Assembly (NCBI RefSeq): GCF_011320095.1
Contig: NZ_JAANOY010000019.1
Span: 1 to 38,300 of the forward strand
Reading direction: 5' to 3'
DNA: 38,300 nucleotides
DNA from: Cognatiluteimonas telluris
GTDB lineage: Bacteria; Pseudomonadota; Gammaproteobacteria; Xanthomonadales; Xanthomonadaceae
Every line of letters begins with the position of its first letter. Position 1 is the stretch's first letter. A program made the translations under genes and the position numbers. Below, in pieces: positions 1 to 10,317 of the stretch. The notes below the pieces were generated by a model. That model was not told where the DNA came from. It saw only the letters and a list, made by a program, of their open reading frames with translations, and did not search any database.

Positions 1-807
1 GGCGTCGCGGCGGGCGGCATCGCGCGCGGCCTGCGCGGCGGCGGCCTTGCGCTGGGCTTCGCGCGCGGCGGCCGCGCGCAATTGCGCCAGCAGTTGTTCC
101 AGGCCCTTGGCGTCACGGCCGAGGGCTTTCTCGCGCCCGGCGCGATCGCGATAGCGCTGGTCCAGTTGCGCCACCGTCTGCGCGCGCGCCAGCCGATCGC
201 GTTGCAGCTGCTGCAGCTGCGCGCGTTGCTGGAGCTTGTCCGCCGCCAGCTGCGCGCGGGTGTCCTGGATCTCCTGCTCGACGGCATCGAGTTGCTGCAG
301 CTGCGCCGTCAACGCGGCAATGCGCTGGGCACGATCACGTTGCAGGTAGCGATGCAGGGTCAGCACGCGGTTGGCGTCGGCGACCCGGTCCTGCGCCAGC
401 AGCAGCTGCAGCGGCGTCGCATCGCCGACGGTATAGGCCGCGCGCAGCAACGCGGCCAGTTCGCGCCGCTGCGCGCCCAGGCTCGACTGCAACGTCGCAC
501 GCTGCTGTTGCAGCGCTTGCAACGACGCCTGCTGGCGCGCGAGCCGCTGCTCGGTATCGCTGAGTGCGCGGCTGGAATGGCCGAGTCGTTCGTCGGCCGC
601 GCGCAGCTGTTGCGAGGCGGTGCTGCGCTGGCCTTCGATCCGCCGGCGTTCGGCGGCGACGCTCTTCAGCTCGCGCTTGACCTGGTCGAGCTTGTGCTGC
701 GCATCGCGGCTGCTCTGCGCCGACGCGGCGGACGGGGCAACCAGCAGCACGGCCAGGACGACGTACGCCAGCCGTCGCAGCCGACGCATGCCGCAGCGTC
801 GGGTCAT
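1..807 (-). CDS. envC: Murein hydrolase activator EnvC (N-terminal part, runs off left edge)
   Basis: The 269 visible codons begin with a basic n-region, a hydrophobic stretch and an Ala-x-Ala site (APSAASAQ), so the protein is exported. The rest is a long Gln/Arg/Leu/Ala-rich coiled coil interrupted by a conserved-looking segment ([19 protein letters not shown]) typical of EnvC and related periplasmic activators. In this family a C-terminal degenerate LytM/M23 domain follows and activates amidases AmiA/AmiB at the septum; that part lies beyond the window. The start ATG overlaps the gpmI TGA as ATGA, so translation is probably coupled. The order gpmI-envC is common in proteobacteria. An in-frame ATG six codons downstream is an alternative start. 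The family call is good; activator versus active peptidase cannot be judged without the C-terminus. Confidence 0.85.
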   Translation of the reverse strand, partial: MTRRCGMRRLRRLAYVVLAVLLVAPSAASAQSSRDAQHKLDQVKRELKSVAAERRRIEGQRSTASQQLRAADERLGHSSRALSDTEQRLARQQASLQALQQQRATLQSSLGAQRRELAALLRAAYTVGDATPLQLLLAQDRVADANRVLTLHRYLQRDRAQRIAALTAQLQQLDAVEQEIQDTRAQLAADKLQQRAQLQQLQRDRLARAQTVAQLDQRYRDRAGREKALGRDAKGLEQLLAQLRAAAAREAQRKAAAAQAARDAARRDA

Positions 808-2366
808 GGGCAAAGCAGCGTGGTTCCGGTCATTTTGGCGGGCTTGGGCAGGCCCAGCAGGTCGAGCAGGGTCGGGGCGACGTCGCGCAGCGAGCCGCCT
901 TCGCGCAGGTGCACGTCGCGCGCGCCGACATAGACCAGCGGCACCGGGCCGACCGTGTGCGCGGTATGCGGCTGGCCGGTGGCCGGATCGCGCATGAGCT
1001 CCAGGTTGCCGTGGTCGGCGGTGACCAGCAGCGCGCCGCCGACCGCGACCACCGCGTCGCTGACCGCGCCGATCGCGACATCCACCGCTTCGGCGGCCTG
1101 GATCGCCGCCTGCAGGTTGCCGCTGTGGCCGACCATGTCGGGGTTGGCGATGTTGCAGACGATGGCATCGAAACGCTGCGCGTGGATCGCATCGACCAGT
1201 CTGGCGGTCAGCTCGGGCAGGCTCATTTCCGGCTGCAGGTCGTAGGTGGCGACCTTCGGGCTGGGAACGAGGACGCGGGTTTCACCGGCATGGGGCTGCT
1301 CGCGGCCGCCGCTGAAGAAAAAGGTGACGTGCGCGTACTTCTCGGTTTCGGCGATGCGCAGCTGGGTCAGTCCGTGCTCGGCGAGCAGTTCGCCGAAGGT
1401 ATGGCTGAGGTCGTCCGGCGCGAACGCGACCGGCGCCGGCAGCGTCTCGTCGTACTGGGTCAGGCAGACGAAGCGCGACAGCCGCGGCCGTCGCGAAACG
1501 AAGCCCTGGAAGTCCGGCGCGACGAAGGCTGCGGTCAATTGCCGCGCGCGGTCGGCGCGGAAGTTCATGAACACCACGGCGTCGCAATCGCGCACCGGCG
1601 TGCCATCGCCATCGCCGACCACCACCGTGGGTGCGACGAACTCGTCGGTCTCGCCGCGCGCATACGCCGCCACGAGCGCGGCATGCGCATCGGTGGTGCG
1701 GAATTCGGACCGTGCCTCGACGATCGCGTCCCACGCGCGTTGCACCCGGTCCCAGCGCTGGTCGCGGTCCATCGCGTAGTAGCGTCCGCTGACACTGGCG
1801 ATGTGGGCATTGCCCAGCGTGTCGCATTCGCGCTGCAGCGCCTCCAGGCTCGGCGCCGCCGACTGCGGCGCGGTATCGCGGCCGTCGAGGAAGGCATGCA
1901 CGGCGACCTTCGGCACGCCCGCGCGCCGCGCCAGCTGCAGCATCGCGAAGATGTGCCGCTCGTGGCTGTGCACGCCGCCGGGCGACAGCAGCCCCATCAC
2001 GTGCAGGGTGCCGCCATCGGCGATCACCGCGTCGCAGGCGCCGCGCAGGGCGGGATTGTCGAAGAAGCTGCCGTCCCCGATCGCGGCATCGATCCGGGTC
2101 AGGTCCTGGTAGACGATGCGGCCGGCACCGAGGTTCATGTGGCCGACTTCGGAGTTGCCCATCTGGCCGTCGGGCAGGCCGACGTGGCGGCCGGAAGTCT
2201 CGATCAGCGTGTGCGGGCGGGTGGCCAGCAACTGGCGCCAGTGCGGCAGCCGCGCCTGCGCCAGCGCGTTGTCCTGGCGCTCCTCGCGATGGCCCCAGCC
2301 GTCCAGGATGAGCAGCACCACGGGCTTGGGGCGCGCGGCGGTGGCGGAAGACGGGCTGCTGGGCAC
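804..2366 (-). CDS. gpmI: 2,3-bisphosphoglycerate-independent phosphoglycerate mutase
   Basis: This glycolytic enzyme interconverts 3- and 2-phosphoglycerate in the cytoplasm using two manganese ions and a phosphoserine intermediate. The 520-residue product has the iPGM signatures in order: DGWG near residue 22, the catalytic serine in [10 protein letters not shown] (Ser72), GGVHSH, the HAFLDGRD block, [22 protein letters not shown] and TADHGNLE. Length matches the family (about 510). The start is GTG: an in-frame TAG lies four codons upstream and no ATG occurs before the catalytic motif. No strong Shine-Dalgarno is visible. The first 12 residues (Ser/Ala/Pro-rich) precede the conserved core and are probably a non-conserved tail. 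The stop overlaps the envC start by four bases. Confidence 0.96.
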   Translation of the reverse strand: MPSSPSSATAARPKPVVLLILDGWGHREERQDNALAQARLPHWRQLLATRPHTLIETSGRHVGLPDGQMGNSEVGHMNLGAGRIVYQDLTRIDAAIGDGSFFDNPALRGACDAVIADGGTLHVMGLLSPGGVHSHERHIFAMLQLARRAGVPKVAVHAFLDGRDTAPQSAAPSLEALQRECDTLGNAHIASVSGRYYAMDRDQRWDRVQRAWDAIVEARSEFRTTDAHAALVAAYARGETDEFVAPTVVVGDGDGTPVRDCDAVVFMNFRADRARQLTAAFVAPDFQGFVSRRPRLSRFVCLTQYDETLPAPVAFAPDDLSHTFGELLAEHGLTQLRIAETEKYAHVTFFFSGGREQPHAGETRVLVPSPKVATYDLQPEMSLPELTARLVDAIHAQRFDAIVCNIANPDMVGHSGNLQAAIQAAEAVDVAIGAVSDAVVAVGGALLVTADHGNLELMRDPATGQPHTAHTVGPVPLVYVGARDVHLREGGSLRDVAPTLLDLLGLPKPAKMTGTTLLCP

Positions 2367-2397
2367 GCGGATGGCCTATGACTTCGGACAGGTCCGG

Positions 2398-2403
2398 ATT
2401 GTA
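2398..2403 (-). promoter_or_regulatory. Possible -10 element for gpmI
   Basis: TACAAT on the minus strand lies 31 to 36 bases before the gpmI GTG, giving a predicted start near 2391 and a leader of about 25 bases. No convincing -35 box is seen 16-18 bases upstream, so this is only a -10 match in a high-GC intergenic region (2367-2546). Confidence 0.4.
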
Positions 2404-2546
2404 GCCAAGGCGCGCAGGATGCCCGCCACGCGCCCTGCACGGCGATGCCCCGCCGGCCACGATCGCCGCGCGGTCGCCGCCGCGCTTAAACCGATACGGC
2501 CATCGCCGCATCCCTTCTTCGTCCCCGCATGCCAGAGGCCCACGCC

Positions 2547-3233
2547 ATGACCGGTTTCCGCCCCACCCTCCTCGCCCTCGCGCTTTGCCTGGCCACCTCC
2601 GCTGCGGTTGCCGGCAGCAACGACGCCGAATCCATCGACAAGGTCAACGGCAGCATCCAGGCCGTCGCCGGCCAGAGTTACGGCGACCTGTCGACGGTCA
2701 ACGGCAGCATCGAGATCGACTCGGGCGCCAGGACCGGGGATGCGGAAACCGTCAACGGCCACATCACCGTCGCCGACCACGTGCAGTGCGGCGACCTGAC
2801 CACGGTCAACGGCGGCATCCATGTCGACGCCAACGGCCAGGTCGGCGGCGGCATCGAGACCGTCAACGGCGGCATCTTCGTCGACCGGGGCGGCCGCGTG
2901 GCCAAGGACATCACCACCGTCAACGGCGCCATCGGGCTGGTGGCCACCGACCTCGCCGGCGGCATCGACACCGTCAACGGCGACGTCACCGTCGGCGTCG
3001 ACTCGCACGTGCACGGCGGGCTGCGGGTGGAGAAGCCGACCAGCAGCTGGCTGCCGATCAGCATCGGCAAGCGCACCCCGCCACGGATCGTGATTGGCCC
3101 GCGCGCGGTGGTCGACGGACCGCTGGTGTTCGAGCGCGAGGTCAGGCTCTACGTGCATTCCAGCGCGCGCATCGGCAAGGTCACCGGGGCCACCGCGATC
3201 GCCTTCAGCGGCGACCGCCCGCCGCAGGACTGA
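2547..3233 (+). CDS. Secreted VNG-repeat (beta-solenoid-like) protein
   Basis: The 228-residue product starts with a signal peptide (residues 1-22, cleavage after AAVA). It is followed by seven copies of a [TK]VNG[SHGAD]-[IV] motif whose Asn lies at residues 34, 52, 70, 88, 107, 126 and 144, a period of 18-19. Alternating hydrophobic residues and Gly/Asp turns suggest a right-handed parallel beta-solenoid with an asparagine ladder, related in style to polymer-forming or DUF4097-type adhesin-like proteins. The C-terminal 70 residues are less regular and beta-rich. I chose Met at 2547 over an ATG 18 bases upstream because AGAGG precedes it by about 9 bases and the signal peptide begins directly. 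Its location should be periplasm or outer surface. Function is unknown. It is divergent from gpmI. Confidence 0.85.
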   Translation: MTGFRPTLLALALCLATSAAVAGSNDAESIDKVNGSIQAVAGQSYGDLSTVNGSIEIDSGARTGDAETVNGHITVADHVQCGDLTTVNGGIHVDANGQVGGGIETVNGGIFVDRGGRVAKDITTVNGAIGLVATDLAGGIDTVNGDVTVGVDSHVHGGLRVEKPTSSWLPISIGKRTPPRIVIGPRAVVDGPLVFEREVRLYVHSSARIGKVTGATAIAFSGDRPPQD

Positions 3234-3250
3234 GCACGGGCTTGTGCGCA

Positions 3251-3277
3251 GCGCGTCACCTTCCGCGGGTGACGCGC
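3251..3277. terminator. Perfect inverted repeat after VNG-repeat gene
   Basis: GCGCGTCACC and GGTGACGCGC form a perfect 10-base stem with a 7-base loop, 17 bases after the stop of the VNG-repeat gene and 41 before the peptidase start. No T-tract follows, so it may be a terminator-like or mRNA-stabilising hairpin rather than a classical intrinsic terminator. Confidence 0.45.
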
Positions 3278-3318
3278 CGCGTAGACTCCGGGGTTCCGTT
3301 GCTTCGGGATCCCACGCG

Positions 3319-5052
<1,734 letters not shown>

Positions 5053-5062
5053 GCCACTCCTG

Positions 5063-5085
5063 GTAGGAACGGCTTCAGCCGCGAC
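5063..5085 (+). repeat. GTAG-headed REP-like palindrome
   Basis: Ten bases after the peptidase stop lies a GTAG tetranucleotide followed by a small palindrome, CGGC-TTCA-GCCG, then CGAC. This matches the layout of Xanthomonadaceae REP units (GTAG head plus GC-rich hairpin). The A at 5069 where a G would extend the stem suggests a slightly decayed copy. Confidence 0.6.
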
Positions 5086-5106
5086 TCGTCGTCCCGGCAA
5101 TCCACC

Positions 5107-5131
5107 GAACGGCGCCCTCGCGGCGCCGTTC
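5107..5131. terminator. Perfect 10-base stem-loop
   Basis: GAACGGCGCC, a 5-base loop and GGCGCCGTTC form a perfect stem between the peptidase and MAPEG genes. There is no T-run afterwards. It could terminate the peptidase message or be a second repeat unit next to the REP at 5063. Confidence 0.45.
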
Positions 5132-5197
5132 GCATGTCCGGCTTCCCAATCCCGCCCGTCGCATGCAAGCTGCCGCGACCCTCCTGGAGCCTCGCCC

Positions 5198-5587
5198 ATG
5201 TCGATTGCCTACTGGTGCATCCTGATCGCCGCGTTCCTGCCCTATGTCTGGGTGACGATCGCCAAGCAGTCGGGCCAGCGTTACGACAATCGCGATCCGC
5301 GCGGCTGGCAGGCACGCCAGGACAATCCGCGCAGCCAGCGCGCCAATGCGGCGCAGTTCAATGCCTTCGAAGCGTTCGCGCCGTTCGCCGCGGCGGTGCT
5401 GATGGCGCAGGCCGCGGGCGTGGATGCCGCCCGCATTTCGCAGCTGGCGATCGCATTCGTCGTCTTGCGCGTGCTGCACGGCGTGTTCTACATCCTCGGC
5501 ATCCACGCGTTGCGCAGCCTGGTGTGGTTCGGCGGCTTTGCGTGCGTGTTCTGGCTGATGGCGCAGGCGGCGCGGGCTATCGCCTGA
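5198..5587 (+). CDS. MAPEG family integral membrane protein
   Basis: The 129-residue product has four hydrophobic segments (about residues 3-21, 57-75, 78-98 and 104-128). It carries the MAPEG-style polar loop RYDNRDPRGW followed by RANAAQFNAFEAFAPFAAAV, with the Asn-Ala-x-Glu-x-Phe cluster of bacterial members. MAPEG proteins in eukaryotes are glutathione- or eicosanoid-linked membrane enzymes; bacterial ones mostly have unknown substrates. GGAG sits about 9 bases before the ATG. It is followed 16 bases later by the frameshifted gene at 5604, so the two may be co-transcribed. The family call rests on length, topology and the loop motif. Confidence 0.82.
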   Translation: MSIAYWCILIAAFLPYVWVTIAKQSGQRYDNRDPRGWQARQDNPRSQRANAAQFNAFEAFAPFAAAVLMAQAAGVDAARISQLAIAFVVLRVLHGVFYILGIHALRSLVWFGGFACVFWLMAQAARAIA

Positions 5588-5603
5588 CGCCTGTTTCCGC
5601 CGC

Positions 5604-6778
5604 ATGCGCAATCCAAAGCGACAAATCGCGCCCTGGGTGATTGCCGTGCTGTTGGCGATGGCCTGCGGGTCGCTCACCGAGCGCGTGACTGCCACCCATC
5701 TCGCGCCTGCAATCACGGCGTCGGCCTGGAAACCTGCCGCGCAGCGACGCGTGACCGCTTTGCGCCCGTTGCGTCCGGCGCCCGGGGTCGAGGATTCGGA
5801 CGTCGAGCCGCTTGTCGAGGCACAGCAGTTGCGTTGCGCGGACGCGTGGCGCGCCCGGCTGCGGCGACGGCGCGGGCAGATGGGTGTTCCGCGTACGCCG
5901 GACGATGCCTTCGAACATGCCCTGCTGACGATGCGGCTGTCGCTTTCGGCGCCGGAGGACGCCAGGCGCGAGTGACGGCAGCGCGCCAGCGCTGGCCTGC
6001 AAGCGTCGAACTGGCCTGGCTGGCGGCGATCCACTGTTCGGAAGGCGCGCAATGCACGGCAGCATGGCGCCACCTCGCGTTCCTCGAGCCCGACAACGCC
6101 GCGGTGTGGCTGCTGGCGATGGGGACCGCATTGCGCAAGCACGACCGGCCGGGTTACGAAGAAGCACTGCAGCGCGCCGCCGCCGCGCGCATCTTCGAGC
6201 CGCATCACGGCATGGTGTTCCTGCATGCGCGCGCGGCCATTGCGTCGTTGCCTATGCCGGCCAGCTGCCTGACTCCCCGCGCGCTTGCATCGATGCAAAA
6301 GAACTTCGGGCGGCCACCCACTGCCGCGGACTGGGCGGACTTCGACGCTGTCAATGCCGAATTCGCGTACGGCACCACCCCTGGTTACGGCGCGCTGAAG
6401 CCCTGCGGCGCGAGGTCCCACCCGTCCGGCACGGTGCGACACGACTGCATTGCCCTGCTGTCGCTGATTGCGACCGGCAATACGCTGTTTGACCAGAAAT
6501 TGGCCTGGCACATGTTGCTGGATCTCAGCCCCGGTGGCGCCGATGGCGTGCGTTATCGCGAACGCTGGCGACAGGTGTCATGGTTGACGCAGGAAATGTG
6601 GCTCCACCAGGGCATTCCCGCAGGCGAAATCACCCGGCAATGGACGCAGGGCGAAGTCGCCACGGTGCTGGCGCGCGCCATGGCGGAAGGGCATTGGCCG
6701 CCACCGCCGGGCTGGGAACCGGACGATGCGGCCGTCGTGCGTGCGCTGTCTGGCAGCGGGCCGCCGCCCGGACCCTAG
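5604..6778 (+). pseudogene. Exported hypothetical protein, interrupted by a one-base frameshift
   Basis: Two open segments look like one gene. The first (5604-5975) has an N-terminal hydrophobic segment (PWVIAVLLAMACG) and ends with a helical stretch ...SAPEDARRE and a TGA at 5973. The second continues in the -1 frame from about 5972 (TAARQRWPASVELAWLAAIHCSEG) to 6778, with TPR-like helical text (EPDNAAVWLLAMGTALRKHDRPGYEEALQRAAAA). Restoring one G after 5974 would turn the stop into TGG and fuse the frames into about 391 residues. No slippery heptamer is seen at the junction, so a deletion or a sequencing error is more likely than programmed frameshifting. Function is not recognised. The C-terminal part holds four cysteines and many tryptophans, consistent with an exported protein. 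Confidence 0.65.
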
Positions 6779-6832
6779 CCAACGCGTTGGCCGGCGATGG
6801 GCCGGCCTGGCGCTCGCCCCGCGCGCCGGGCC

Positions 6833-6854
6833 GTAGCCCGGGCAAGCGCAGCGC
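6833..6854 (+). repeat. REP unit, left member of an inverted pair
   Basis: A 22-base element starts with GTAGCCCGGGC and ends AAGCGCAGCGC. It is repeated in inverted orientation at 6966-6987 with one mismatch. The head-outward pair (GTAG...CTAC) sits in the convergent gap between the frameshifted gene and tyrS. Confidence 0.75.
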
Positions 6855-6965
6855 CGCCTGGGCTGTCGCAGGCGCGGGATTCGTGTGCGCTCCGCAGCGC
6901 GCCTGCTCGAGATCACGGTGAGCCTGGCGCGCAAGCAATGCTCCGGGATTGCAGCCGCCCCGGGT

Positions 6966-6987
6966 GCGCTGCGATTGCCCGGGCTAC
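6966..6987 (-). repeat. REP unit, right member of pair, overlapping the tyrS stop codon
   Basis: On the minus strand this reads GTAGCCCGGGC then AATCGCAGCGC, 21 of 22 bases identical to the plus-strand unit at 6833. Its GTAG head contains the TAG stop codon of tyrS (6986-6984). Together the pair can fold into a long cruciform or act as a bidirectional transcription barrier. Confidence 0.75.
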
Positions 6988-8252
6988 GGGGTCGCGGTGA
7001 CCAGCCGCACCCGGGCGAAGTTGCGCTTGCCGATCGCCAGGACGCCGGTGAAGCCGGGCAGGAACACGCGTTGCGCGTCCTCGACGATCTCGCCGTCGAT
7101 CCGCACCGAGCGCTCCTTGAGCTTGCGGTTGGCTTCCGAGTTGCTCGGCGTCAGGCCGGCGGCGGTCAGCAATGCGGCGATGCGCAGGCCTTCGGCCGGC
7201 ACCGCGACGTCGGTGAGCGGCAGCGTTGCGGTGTCGCCTTCGCCACGCACCGCGGCGTTCCAGCCGGCAACGGCGTTGTCCGCGGCCGCCTCGCCATGGA
7301 AGCGCGCCGCCAGTTCGCGCGCCAGGCGCAACTTGACGTCGCGCGGATTGCGGCCGGCATCGACCTGCGCGCGCAGCGTTGTCGCCTCGGCCGCGTCGAT
7401 GTCGAAACTGAGCAGCTCGATCCAGCGCCACATCAGCGCGTCGCCGATCTTCATCGTCTTGGTGACGATGTCGATCGCCGGCTCGTCGATGCCGATGTAG
7501 TTGCCCAGCGACTTGGACATCTTCTGCACGCCGTCCAGGCCTTCGAGCAGCGGCATCGTCAGCACGATCTGCGGCTTCTGGCCGAAGTGTTCCTGCAGCC
7601 CGCGTCCCATCAGCAGGTTGAACTTCTGGTCGGTGCCGCCGAGCTCGACGTCGGCCTGCAATGCGACCGAGTCGTAGCCCTGCACCAGCGGATACAAAAA
7701 CTCGTGCAGCGCGATCGACTGCTGCGCTGCATAGCGCTTGGCGAAGTCGTCGCGCTCGAGCATGCGCGCCACCGTGTGCTGCGCGGCCAGCCGCACCATG
7801 TCGGCGGCGGTCATGGCGTCGAACCATTCGGAGTTGAACCGCACCTCGGTACGCGCGCGGTCGAGCACCTTGAACACCTGCTCGGCGTAGGTGCGCGCGT
7901 TGGCGGCGATGTCCTCGCGGGTGAGCGGCCTGCGGGTGGCGTTCTTGCCGGTCGGGTCCCCGATCATCCCGGTGAAGTCGCCGATCAGGAAGATGACCTG
8001 GTGTCCGAGGTCCTGGAACTGGCGCAGCTTGTTGAGCAGCACCGTGTGGCCCAGGTGCAGGTCCGGCGCGGTCGGGTCGAAGCCGGCCTTGATCCGCAGC
8101 GGGCGGCCCCCGGCGCCCATTGAAGCTGCCAGCCGCGCCCGCAGTTCGTCGGGCTTGAGGATCTCGTCGGCCCCACGGCCGATGCGGGCGATGGCCTCGT
8201 CGATGACGGTGGGGTCCGGACTGCGGCCCTGGGCCGGGGTGAACGCTGGCAC
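6984..8252 (-). CDS. tyrS: Tyrosyl-tRNA synthetase
   Basis: This enzyme charges tRNA-Tyr with tyrosine. The 422-residue product is a class I synthetase: HLGH (residues 66-69) is the HIGH signature after GFDPTAPD, and KMSKS is intact at 244-248. [18 protein letters not shown] is the tyrosine/ATP pocket, and an S4 RNA-binding domain occupies about residues 355-420. HLGH and total length suggest the TyrZ-like subgroup rather than E. coli TyrS. The start is GTG with GGAA about 8 bases upstream; no in-frame ATG lies near. The stop codon lies inside a REP unit. It is transcribed divergently from the mepM-like gene. Confidence 0.96.
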   Translation of the reverse strand: MPAFTPAQGRSPDPTVIDEAIARIGRGADEILKPDELRARLAASMGAGGRPLRIKAGFDPTAPDLHLGHTVLLNKLRQFQDLGHQVIFLIGDFTGMIGDPTGKNATRRPLTREDIAANARTYAEQVFKVLDRARTEVRFNSEWFDAMTAADMVRLAAQHTVARMLERDDFAKRYAAQQSIALHEFLYPLVQGYDSVALQADVELGGTDQKFNLLMGRGLQEHFGQKPQIVLTMPLLEGLDGVQKMSKSLGNYIGIDEPAIDIVTKTMKIGDALMWRWIELLSFDIDAAEATTLRAQVDAGRNPRDVKLRLARELAARFHGEAAADNAVAGWNAAVRGEGDTATLPLTDVAVPAEGLRIAALLTAAGLTPSNSEANRKLKERSVRIDGEIVEDAQRVFLPGFTGVLAIGKRNFARVRLVTATP

Positions 8253-8310
8253 GTGTCTGGTTCCTGCGGGCGGTCGCGCGCGTTGCGTGACCGTCGTCGT
8301 GAAGTTGACG

Positions 8311-8325
8311 TTAACCTCAAGTTAA
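8311..8325. promoter_or_regulatory. Short inverted repeat resembling a MerR/SoxR half-site
   Basis: TTAACCTCAAGTTAA lies between divergent tyrS and mepM. Its core ACCTCAAGTTAA equals the left half and centre of the enteric SoxR box, but the right half does not continue the dyad (3 of 7 matches). It may be an operator for an unknown regulator or chance. Confidence 0.2.
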
Positions 8326-8361
8326 ATGCGGGGCTGGGAAAAACCCAATGCGTTCAAGGGT

Positions 8362-8390
8362 TTGACGCGCACTTTTCGCGCCACTATGGT
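8362..8390 (+). promoter_or_regulatory. Sigma-70-type promoter of the mepM-like gene
   Basis: TTGACG (8362-8367), a 17-base spacer and TATGGT (8385-8390) form a well-spaced promoter. The predicted transcript starts near 8397, about 35 bases before the ATG at 8432. Confidence 0.7.
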
Positions 8391-8431
8391 ACCCGCTTGA
8401 CGTGCCCATCACGTCGGCGAGAGATCCCCCG

Positions 8432-9871
8432 ATGAGCCCATCGCAAGCAGATCGCAACGAGAGCAGCCAGACACGGCGTGCGCGCCTGGAGAAGCTACGC
8501 GAAGCCGTGCTGCACCGGAAGGTGCTGGCCAAGCGCCTGCCGGGCGCCTTCAACGGCCGCTGGACGCGACGGCACTGGGCGCACGCGAGCCTGTTCGCGA
8601 CCCTGGGCGCGCTGGTGGCCGCGATCGTCCCGGGCTTCTCGGTCCCGCTGCCGTCCCCGGCGCTGGCCCAGCGCACGACCATGGCGCTGGCGCTGCCGTC
8701 GCTGCCGCTGGCGCAGCTGCGCAGCCGGCCCGGCGACAGCTGGCAGCTGGTGACGGTGCAGTCGGGCCAGACCGCGGCGTCGATCTTCGACCAGTTCGAC
8801 ATTCCCGCCGCCACGTTGCACCGCCTGCTTGCGCAGCCGGCCGCCCGCGACGCCCTCACCCATCTCAAACCCGGTAGCGTCCTGGGCCTGGACCTGCCGG
8901 TCGGCGCGGACGGGCAACCCGGCGAACTGCGCACGCTGCGTTTCGATCGCGACCCCACCCATCGCGTCGAGCTGTCGCTGCAGGGCGACGAGGTGCAGGC
9001 ACACGTGATCGAGCGCCCGACCGAAGTGCGCACGGTGGTGCTCAGCGGCCAGGTCGGCCGCTCGCTCTACCACTCGGCACGCAAGCTCGGGCTGTCGGCG
9101 AAGAACATCAACACGCTCACCGACGACATCTTCAAGTACGACATCGACTTCAACGACGACGTCGGCGCCAACGACCGCTTCAGCGTCGTGGTCGACGAGA
9201 TGTGGCGCGACGGCGAGCTGGTCGGCACCGGTCCGGTGCAGGCGGCGACGTTCACCGTCGGCGGCAAGCTGTACTCGGGCTTCCGGTTCGAGCACGACGG
9301 CAAGGCCGAGTACTACAGCGCCGACGGCCGCCCGCTCAAGCGCAGCTTCATCCGCATGCCGATCCCCTACGCGCGGCTGACGTCGACCTTCGGCAAGCGC
9401 TACCACCCGATCCTGGGCCGCATGCGCATGCACGAGGGCGTGGACTTCGCCGCGTCCACCGGCACGCCGATCCAGGCCGCGGGCGACGCGCGCGTGCAGT
9501 TCGTCGGCTGGAAGGGCGGTTACGGCCGGGTGGTCATCCTCGACCACGGCCACGGTTACACCACCCTCTACGGCCACATGTCGCGCTTCGGCAAGGAGCA
9601 CGTCGGCCAGCGCATCGCGCAGGGCACCGTGATCGGCTACGTCGGCATGACCGGGCTGGCCACCGGCCCGCACCTGCATTACGAATTCCGCGTCAACGGC
9701 GTGCACCGCAATCCGCTGTCGATCACGATGCCGCCGCCCGAGCCGCTGCGCGGCCTGGCGCTGGCGCAGTTCCGCGCCCAGACCGGCACCGCGCTGGCGA
9801 AGATCCGCAAGGTCGAGGATGTGATCTATGCCGATGCGACGCCGGTGACCAAGGGCCGCAAGAAGGCCTGA
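8432..9871 (+). CDS. mepM: M23 family murein DD-endopeptidase, MepM-like
   Basis: MepM-type enzymes cleave D-Ala-mDAP cross-bridges to let new murein strands in. The 479-residue product has a basic N-terminus with one membrane anchor (about residues 48-70). An OapA/LysM-like region follows around 105-160 (LVTVQSGQTAASIFDQFDI). A second conserved block contains SLYHSARKLGLS and FKYDIDFNDDV. The C-terminal LytM domain has the zinc ligands His334 and Asp338 (HEGVD) and the HLH pair His414/His416, so it should be catalytically active, unlike EnvC. GCGAGAG lies upstream of the chosen ATG; an upstream in-frame ATG at 8402 lacks one. The gene has its own promoter and is followed by the hairpin mosaic before anmK. 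Confidence 0.92.
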   Translation: MSPSQADRNESSQTRRARLEKLREAVLHRKVLAKRLPGAFNGRWTRRHWAHASLFATLGALVAAIVPGFSVPLPSPALAQRTTMALALPSLPLAQLRSRPGDSWQLVTVQSGQTAASIFDQFDIPAATLHRLLAQPAARDALTHLKPGSVLGLDLPVGADGQPGELRTLRFDRDPTHRVELSLQGDEVQAHVIERPTEVRTVVLSGQVGRSLYHSARKLGLSAKNINTLTDDIFKYDIDFNDDVGANDRFSVVVDEMWRDGELVGTGPVQAATFTVGGKLYSGFRFEHDGKAEYYSADGRPLKRSFIRMPIPYARLTSTFGKRYHPILGRMRMHEGVDFAASTGTPIQAAGDARVQFVGWKGGYGRVVILDHGHGYTTLYGHMSRFGKEHVGQRIAQGTVIGYVGMTGLATGPHLHYEFRVNGVHRNPLSITMPPPEPLRGLALAQFRAQTGTALAKIRKVEDVIYADATPVTKGRKKA

Positions 9872-9946
9872 TCACGAACCCAACCCGGTGCGTGCGCTTC
9901 TGCTTTCCGGTTACAAGCCGGCGACGAAGGATGCAGACCCGGAGGG

Positions 9947-10002
9947 CGTCGCACAGGATGTGCGACGTTTTCCGACCGAGCCATGGATGGCGAGTCGGAA
10001 AA
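9947..10002. repeat. Two abutting perfect palindromes
   Basis: CGTCGCACA-GGA-TGTGCGACG (9947-9967) is followed without a gap by TTTTCCGAC (9968-9976), whose complement GTCGGAAAA lies at 9994-10002. The second hairpin has a 17-base loop. Confidence 0.75.
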
Positions 10003-10059
10003 TCACCTTGACACCCGCTAGGCGAGTGCGCCGTGATCGGGGAAGGCTGCTTTCTTTTG

Positions 10060-10095
10060 GTTACTTTTCTTTGCAGCCTTTCAAAGAAAAGTAAC
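10060..10095. repeat. 14-base-stem inverted repeat with A/T-rich arms
   Basis: GTTACTTTTCTTTG (10060-10073), an 8-base loop and its exact complement (10082-10095). An overlapping alternative pairing exists between AAGGCTGC (10043-10050) and GCAGCCTT (10073-10080). A small TCGCC-GAA-GGCGA hairpin follows at 10096-10108. No long T-run follows either arm. Confidence 0.75.
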
Positions 10096-10153
10096 TCGCC
10101 GAAGGCGAAAGCGGTTGATGTTTGCATTCCATCCCGAAACACAAAGACGCTGG

Positions 10154-10173
10154 ATCCCAGCTTTCGCTGGGAT
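10154..10173. repeat. Small hairpin repeat, ATCCCAGC-TTTC-GCTGGGAT
   Basis: This perfect 8-base stem is followed by GACG. A related unit at 10303-10317 (CCCGC-CTTC-GCGGG, then AATGACG) has the same loop style and tail, so the two look like members of one dispersed repeat family. Confidence 0.65.
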
Positions 10174-10272
10174 GACGGGCAGAACGATGGCTCACCGCTT
10201 GGCGGGGAAGACGAGCCAAAAACGATTGAAGACGAAGACGCTGGACGCGATGATGTCGCGACACCAGAGTCG

Positions 10273-10317
10273 CTGGATGGTCAGCCATCCAGCTGCCGAA
10301 ATCCCCGCCTTCGCGGG
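10273..10317. repeat. Hairpin pair upstream of anmK
   Basis: CTGGATGG-TCAG-CCATCCAG (10273-10292) is a perfect 8-base stem. CCCGC-CTTC-GCGGG (10304-10317) follows 11 bases later and ends about 28 bases before the anmK start, so it lies in the probable 5-prime leader. Confidence 0.65.

Noticed and set aside
5834-5971. Independent start of the second half of the frameshifted gene
   Set aside because: Residues before the junction in this frame are low-complexity Arg/Ala text shadowing the first frame; the folded-looking text begins only at the junction.
5966-5980. Programmed ribosomal frameshift
   Set aside because: No slippery heptamer, pause hairpin or conserved signal at the junction; a lost base explains it more simply.
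8311-8325. Functional SoxR box
   Set aside because: Only the left half and centre match; no 19-base-spaced promoter surrounds it and no soxR gene is near.
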